From contig JAFXWR010000215.1 of NCBI GenBank assembly GCA_017542725.1, forward strand, positions 1 through 22,004: DNA of 22,004 nt, in the 5' to 3' direction. Below, in pieces: positions 18,701-22,004 of this stretch. A model generated the notes under the pieces. That model had not been told where the DNA came from. It saw only the letters and a program-made list of their open reading frames with translations, and did no database searches. Position 1 is the stretch's first letter; the number at the start of each line of letters is the position of its first letter. Source of the DNA: Lachnospiraceae bacterium. GTDB taxonomy: Bacteria; Bacillota_A; Clostridia; Lachnospirales; Lachnospiraceae. The position numbers and the translations under genes are program-made.

Positions 18701-19787
18701 ATAGTCGCAGCGGCACCTGTCAGAAAGGTGTATGTATTCAAAAGTATTGTGCGAAACTATAAGGGGTATTAACGGAGTACTCACTTATGTAGAAGCCGAT
18801 AGCAGCAATGGTTTACCCAATTTCTCTATGGTTGGAAACCTTGCTGGATCTGTAAAAGAAGCGGGCGATCGAGTCCGCACAGCTCTAAAAAATTCTAATA
18901 TTGAAATCCCAGCAAAGAAAGTAACAATTAATATTGCCCCAGCCGACATAAGGAAAGATGGGACTGCTTTTGATTTGCCTATAGCAGTCGCGATACTCAA
19001 ATCACTTGAAATGATTAAACCAGCTGTTTGTGATTTGATTGAAGAGTATGCCTTTATAGGTGAACTGAATTTGAGTGGAGAAATTGTAGGTGTGAAAGGA
19101 ATGCTCTCTATGGTTTCTGGTCTCAAAGAACAAGGCATAAGAGGAGTTGTGGTCCCGAGAGAAAATGAGCAAGAGGCACTTGTAGTTGATGGTATCGACA
19201 TAGTATCGGTAGAAAGCTTGAATGAATTGTTGTGTCTTTTAGAAAGCGAAGAGACATTTACAAATTACAAAAGACCGAGATTTGAAGAGATTAAAGAAGT
19301 TGACAATTATTATTTGGATTTTTCTGATGTAAGTGGTCAGGCATTTTTGAAAAGAGCTTGTGAAGTTGCAGTCGCAGGTTTCCATAATATAATCATTTCC
19401 GGTTCGGCAGGTACAGGCAAGACAATGATTGCCAAAAGAATACCGACAATTATGCCAAAACTTTCTATTGATGAGGCTATAGAGATTACAAAAGTTTATT
19501 CTGTGGCTGGTGAACTTAGAAATAAAACTCTTATGACAGTGAGACCTTTTAGAAATCCTCATCATTCAATTTCCATCACAAGTTTGATTGGTGGAGGCAT
19601 CTATCCTCGTCCTGGGGAAATATCACTCGCTTCAAATGGTGTCTTATTTCTTGATGAGCTGCCGCATTTCTCAAAGATGGCTATAGAAACTTTGAGAGAG
19701 CCACTTGAAGAAAAAGCGATAACAATATCAAGACTTCAAGGTTCGTATTCCTATCCGGCAAATTTCATGCTTGTAGCGGCTATGAAC

Positions 19788-19896
19788 AAAGTAATGGCTT
19801 GCTTGATACCGTATCTAAAAATTCCTTTGATTATTGGGGATTTCATTTTTGCTGTGTCAGCATACTTTTCAATTTTTTTTATTTTAAATGTTCATA
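19788..19896. other. Unassigned junction segment after the comM break
   Basis: These 109 bp follow the last comM codon. The plus-strand frame gives a hydrophobic sequence ([20 protein letters not shown]). One minus-strand frame is also open and reads protein-like ([18 protein letters not shown]), running into antisense comM. It may be the remnant of a gene cut by the junction. I do not recognise it. Confidence 0.3.
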
Positions 19897-19996
19897 GGGT
19901 TGCAGTAGGGGTTGCAACAGGGTTGCACTTTGGGGTTGCAGTAGGGGTTGCAACAGGGTTGCACTTTGGGGTTGCAGTAGGGTTGCAAGGGTTGCA
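19897..19996. repeat. Iteron-like array of nine GGGTTGCA words
   Basis: GGGTTGCA occurs nine times, starting at 19897, 19909, 19920, 19933, 19945, 19956, 19969, 19980 and 19989. Most are 11-13 bp apart. Three words form a 36-bp unit that is repeated perfectly at 19897-19932 and 19933-19968, with a degenerate third unit at 19969. The word on the other strand is TGCAACCC. There are no unique spacers, so it is not a CRISPR array. The regular one-turn spacing is typical of initiator or transposase binding sites. It could be a remnant of a phage or plasmid origin, or of an element end. Confidence 0.7.
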
Positions 19997-20015
19997 CGAT
20001 TTTTAGGGTAATGTG

Positions 20016-20043
20016 GTAAATTGTACTTTGTAAATTGTACTTT
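20016..20043 (+). repeat. Tandem 14-bp direct repeat upstream of the antitoxin promoter
   Basis: GTAAATTGTACTTT occurs twice without a gap (20016-20029 and 20030-20043), ending ten bases before the -35 box of the antitoxin promoter. It could be an operator or activator site. I see no regulator gene beside it. Confidence 0.55.
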
Positions 20044-20053
20044 TTGAAAATTA

Positions 20054-20082
20054 TTGACAAATCAAGACATATTAAGTATAAT
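20054..20082 (+). promoter_or_regulatory. Consensus sigma-A promoter of the type III antitoxin RNA
   Basis: TTGACA (20054-20059) and TATAAT (20077-20082) are both perfect and are separated by 17 bp. The expected start, about 20089, falls at the first base of the first RNA repeat (20090). High expression of the antitoxin over the toxin is what a type III system needs. Confidence 0.88.
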
Positions 20083-20089
20083 TAAATAT

Positions 20090-20190
20090 CAAATAGATGT
20101 TGCTACTCGACATGCAACTAAAAGATTGTTGAGTTCAAATAGTTGTCGCTACTCGACATGCGACTAACAAGTGGTCGAGTTCAAATTGTG
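20090..20190 (+). ncRNA. cptI: CptI-like type III antitoxin RNA: two pseudoknot repeats plus a partial third
   Basis: Two 46-nt repeats lie head to tail (20090-20135 and 20136-20181), and CAAAT of a third begins at 20182. Each has four arms in the order of an H-type pseudoknot. In repeat 1 these are GTTGC (20099-20103), CTCGAC (20106-20111), GCAAC (20114-20118) and GTTGAG (20128-20133). In repeat 2 they are GTCGC (20145-20149), CTCGAC (20152-20157), GCGAC (20160-20164) and GTCGAG (20174-20179). Arms 1 and 3 pair, and arms 2 and 4 pair. The changes between repeats keep pairing: T-A becomes C-G in stem 1, and G-U becomes G-C in stem 2. The repeat number and length fit the CptIN family. Known relatives are cut into single pseudoknots by the toxin and then inhibit it. 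Confidence 0.87.
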
Positions 20191-20221
20191 GAGCTCTGAC
20201 CTAACGGGAGGAGCTCTTTTT
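20191..20221 (+). terminator. Terminator-like hairpin between antitoxin RNA and toxin, containing the toxin ribosome site
   Basis: GAGCTC (20191-20196) pairs with GAGCTC (20211-20216), with flanking G-U pairs and a small inner CC-TAAC-GG stem, and is followed by five Ts (20217-20221). The toxin ribosome site GGGAGGAG (20206-20213) lies in the 3' side of the hairpin, eight bases before the ATG at 20222. Partial readthrough would set a high antitoxin to toxin ratio, and the hairpin could also mask the ribosome site. Confidence 0.75.
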
Positions 20222-20701
20222 ATGGATAAAGGCTGTTTTTATTTCATAAAAAATGAATATTTTGAAGAATTTAAAGACCCATTTCTTATGACTAATAAAG
20301 AAAGAGTTGGAGAAGAAACGCATAATAGACCATGTTTTTATGCATTTTATGAAGAAAAAACAAAACTATTTTGGATGATACCTTTTTCATCAAAAGTAGA
20401 TAAATTTAAGAAAATATATAATGATAAAATTTCTAAATATAAAGTTTGTGATACTATAATGTTTGGGAATGTATTAGGACATGAAAAAGCATTCTTGCTG
20501 CAAAATATGTGTCCGATAATCGACAAGTATATATTAAATGAATACAGGGATATTAATAATATTCCAGTAAGAGTTGAAGAAATATTTGAAAAAGAATTAA
20601 TAAGTAAAGCTAAGAAAGTATTAACTTTATATAGAAAAGGGATAAAAATAATATTTCCTAATGTACAAATTATTGAAAATAAATTAGTAAAATTGCTTTG
20701 A
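20222..20701 (+). CDS. cptN: Type III toxin-antitoxin endoribonuclease toxin, CptN (ToxN/AbiQ-like) family
   Basis: The 159-residue protein fits the size of CptN/ToxN endoribonucleases, which cut mRNA and their own repeat antitoxin and can cause phage-triggered dormancy. Visible family-like motifs are CFYFIKNEYF at the N-terminus, THNRPCFYAF (33-42), WMIPFSSKVDKFKKIYN (51-67) and LGHEKAFLLQNMCPIIDKYI (85-104), with a basic C-terminal part (KKVLTLYRKGIKIIF). The assignment rests mainly on context: promoter, two pseudoknot repeats, hairpin and toxin is the complete type III order. The start at 20222 is fixed by GGGAGGAG eight bases upstream; an in-frame GTG at 20171 lies inside the RNA repeat and would be spurious. 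I cannot tell TenpN from CptN by protein alone; repeat number and length favour CptN. Confidence 0.87.
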   Translation: MDKGCFYFIKNEYFEEFKDPFLMTNKERVGEETHNRPCFYAFYEEKTKLFWMIPFSSKVDKFKKIYNDKISKYKVCDTIMFGNVLGHEKAFLLQNMCPIIDKYILNEYRDINNIPVRVEEIFEKELISKAKKVLTLYRKGIKIIFPNVQIIENKLVKLL

Positions 20702-20721
20702 TTATTATAACTAATAATAAT
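20701..20721. other. AT-only hairpin between the toxin and HNH genes
   Basis: ATTATTAT (20701-20708) and ATAATAAT (20714-20721) pair over 8 bp around AACTA, starting at the toxin stop codon. It is too weak to be a convincing terminator, so co-transcription of the HNH gene is plausible. Confidence 0.3.
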
Positions 20722-20735
20722 TACCTGGAGGCGAT

Positions 20736-21638
20736 ATGGGATATGAATTAAAGGAGTATCACCATGATATTAAAAAAGAAGATTTAATAAAAGATTTATG
20801 TCAAGTATCAAAAAAGTTAAATGAAAAATATATCTCGCAGTCTTTGTATGCTAAGTTTGGCAAGTATTCTTTAATGCCATATAGGCGTATATTTGGTTCG
20901 TGGGAGAATGCATTAATTGAAGCGGGGCTAAAATCAAAAAGAGAAAATAATGAATTTAATAAGATTGATGATAAAGCAATTATTAGTGATATAAAAAGAG
21001 TTGCATTAGAATTGGACAAACAAAGTATATCCACACAAGATTATAAGGGTTATGGTAATTATTCTATACAAACAGTATTGAAAAGATTTTGTTCGTGGAG
21101 AAATGCATGTAATTTGGCAAAGCTGAAACCTACTAATTATAAAATAGTGTCAGATGAGGATTTATTTAATGAAATTATAAGATTGTGGGAATTAAAAGGG
21201 TCACAACCTACTACAACAGATATTAGACAACAGAAATCTATTTATAGTTTAAATACATATGCGAGACATTTTGGTGGATTTAGAAATGCGTTATCAGAGT
21301 TTATCAAATATGTTAATGCTGATGAAAAAACTATTTCTAATTACATAAGAAATAACAATAAAAATATAGCTAATAAAGGTAAAGAAAAAGTACTGATAGA
21401 TGAGAAACAAAGCATTAAGCATAAAACCCCTAGAGAAATTAATTTACGATTGAGATATAAAGTTTTGTTAAGAGATAATTTTAAGTGTAGAATCTGTGGA
21501 GCTTCACCTTCTAATGATTCTTCAATTAAATTACACATTGATCATATAATACCTTGGTCAAAAGGCGGAGAAACCACAATTGAAAATTTACAAACACTAT
21601 GTTCGAAATGTAATCTTGGGAAAAGTGAAATAAGTTAA
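20736..21638 (+). CDS. HNH endonuclease with three homing-endonuclease-associated repeats
   Basis: The 300-residue protein has three N-terminal repeats of about 55 residues (12-66, 78-131 and 139-191). Each has a core like FGKYSLMPYRRIFGSWENAL, GYGNYSIQTVLKRFCSWRNA or SIYSLNTYARHFGGFRNAL. These resemble the HNH-associated DNA-binding repeat found in homing endonucleases. After a Lys/Asn-rich linker, residues 236-300 form an HNH domain: KVLLRDNFKCRICG (zinc ligands Cys251 and Cys254), LHIDHIIPWSKGG (Asp269 and His270, the metal-binding pair), ENLQTLC and CSKCNLGKS (Cys289 and Cys292). All expected HNH residues are present. The start has GGAGG (20727-20731) four bases upstream. It follows the toxin by 34 bp. 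It may be a free-standing homing nuclease or an accessory defence nuclease. Confidence 0.88.
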   Translation: MGYELKEYHHDIKKEDLIKDLCQVSKKLNEKYISQSLYAKFGKYSLMPYRRIFGSWENALIEAGLKSKRENNEFNKIDDKAIISDIKRVALELDKQSISTQDYKGYGNYSIQTVLKRFCSWRNACNLAKLKPTNYKIVSDEDLFNEIIRLWELKGSQPTTTDIRQQKSIYSLNTYARHFGGFRNALSEFIKYVNADEKTISNYIRNNNKNIANKGKEKVLIDEKQSIKHKTPREINLRLRYKVLLRDNFKCRICGASPSNDSSIKLHIDHIIPWSKGGETTIENLQTLCSKCNLGKSEIS

Positions 21639-21751
21639 TTATTATTAAATAATATTTTATAGCAAGGAAATAATTTTTATAAAAAGTAATAGAATTGAAT
21701 CGTTTTTAGGATGGAAAGCAAAGTTAAATGCAAATGTAAGAAGTGTGTAAC

Positions 21752-22004
21752 GGAGGATCGAAAAATGACAAACTGCGCAATCGTAGGAATTAACTGGGGT
21801 GACGAAGGCAAAGGCCGTATGGTCGATCTGCTCACTGAAGATTATGATGTGGTCGTTCGTTTTCAGGGCGGCGGCAAGCTCCGCATGATACAGAACGGCG
21901 GTCTGGCCGCAGGCGGTAAAAAGATATTCTTCAAGCTACTCCGGCTCGGCAAGCTGGACAAACTTTTCACTCATCAGATAATCAAGGGAAACTTCCCGTT
22001 CCCA
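21752..22004 (+). pseudogene. purA: purA (adenylosuccinate synthetase) 5' fragment, homology lost after ~36 codons
   Basis: Coding starts at the ATG at 21765, with GGAGG at 21752-21756. The first residues, [20 protein letters not shown] then [15 protein letters not shown], are the start of PurA, including the GDEGKG phosphate loop. PurA proteins continue with an NAGHT motif, but here the sequence turns into [20 protein letters not shown] at about 21870-21875 and stays unlike PurA to the window edge. The frame is still open at 22004. Codon use is GC-rich (GGC, CTG, GTC), unlike every other gene here. It is therefore a foreign or chimeric fragment, and the break could be biological or an assembly artefact. 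Confidence 0.75.
21876..22004. other. GC-rich unassigned terminal segment
   Basis: After the purA break the DNA stays GC-rich. On the minus strand one frame reads [20 protein letters not shown], then TAG, then [20 protein letters not shown], which looks like real protein sequence on both sides of the stop. I do not recognise the family. It may be the end of another gene joined in reverse to purA. Confidence 0.3.

Larger units (their letters stand above)
18732..20006 (+). pseudogene. comM: ComM/YifB-family AAA+ ATPase (Mg-chelatase-like), C-terminally truncated
   Basis: ComM is a hexameric helicase-like AAA+ ATPase that promotes branch migration in natural transformation. Residues 1-352 match the family: [64 protein letters not shown], Walker [16 protein letters not shown] (near residue 223) and Walker [12 protein letters not shown] (near 302), ending in FMLVAAMN. 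Relatives continue with a PCPCG Cys cluster and about 150 more residues. Here homology stops after 19787, and the frame runs on through a hydrophobic stretch and repeat-encoded [12 protein letters not shown] to a chance stop at 20006. Sensor, Cys-cluster and C-terminal domains are missing, so it is almost certainly non-functional. AAAGG just before the ATG is a weak, close ribosome site. Confidence 0.9.

Noticed and set aside
19897..19996. CRISPR-like 36-bp periodic repeat
   Set aside because: The units are contiguous without unique spacers and are built from a shorter repeated word; no cas gene is nearby.
20090..20181. CRISPR repeat pair
   Set aside because: The 46-nt units are contiguous, and their differences preserve RNA pairing. 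The context is that of a type III antitoxin.
20171..20221. Longer toxin with a GTG start at 20171
   Set aside because: It begins inside the RNA repeat and translates the terminator. The ribosome site GGGAGGAG points to the ATG at 20222.
20222..21638. Group I intron carrying the HNH gene
   Set aside because: No split flanking gene rejoins across it, and no intron core structure could be seen. The flanks are comM and purA, which are different genes.
20712..21647. 12-bp inverted repeats TAATAATAATTA / TAATTATTATTA flanking the HNH gene as terminal repeats of a mobile cassette
   Set aside because: They consist only of A/T simple sequence in very AT-rich DNA, do not extend further, and have no target duplication.

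Overview
The window looks like an AT-rich Firmicute, most likely a member of the Lachnospiraceae. The pointers are a DUF3881 protein (a family I associate with that group), a BspA-type giant surface protein with choline-binding-like repeats, a two-headed acyl-CoA dehydratase activase, and a CptIN-type toxin-antitoxin locus. Codons are A/T-ending almost throughout; only about the last 250 bases are GC-richer.

Layout, left part (1-4366): a DUF3881 gene is interrupted by an in-frame TAA (39-1049, +). A DUF1461/TIGR01906 membrane protein (976-1677, -) overlaps its 3' end and is divergent from a DUF4349 lipoprotein (1700-2788, +), with only 22 bp between their start codons. Next come an RluA-family pseudouridine synthase (2847-3773, +) and a convergent rfbC-like epimerase (3803-4366, -) that share a bidirectional terminator.

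Middle (4367-18731): a duplicated promoter region precedes one giant gene (4627-14283, +). It encodes a 3218-residue secreted protein with a signal peptide, an acidic Ser/Glu stalk, ten tandem DUF285/BspA-type super-modules, a Pro- and Gly-rich linker and cell-wall-binding repeats. A terminator separates it from a convergent 1425-residue activase/dehydratase-like protein (14382-18659, -). That gene is divergent from comM/yifB (18732, +) across 72 bp holding two opposed extended -10 promoters.

Right part (19788-22004) is accessory DNA. comM is cut after the codons for the motif AAMN. After a 109-bp unassigned piece comes a block of nine GGGTTGCA words, then two 14-bp direct repeats. The main discovery follows: a complete type III toxin-antitoxin locus. 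It has a consensus promoter (20054-20082) and two 46-nt RNA repeats, each able to fold into an H-type pseudoknot and differing by compensatory changes. A terminator-like hairpin holding the toxin's ribosome binding site comes next, followed by a CptN/ToxN-like 159-residue endoribonuclease toxin (20222-20701). A three-repeat HNH endonuclease gene follows 34 bp later. The window ends in a GC-richer purA 5' fragment that loses homology after about 36 codons, so this end is either rearranged or a chimeric contig end.

How the parts work together: the RNA antitoxin would be made from its own promoter and mostly stopped at the hairpin, with a minority of readthrough giving toxin mRNA. The toxin would process the repeat RNA and be held inactive by it. 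The locus and the HNH gene sit in an insertion or rearrangement that destroyed comM. All functional calls come from sequence reading and family knowledge; no database search was run.
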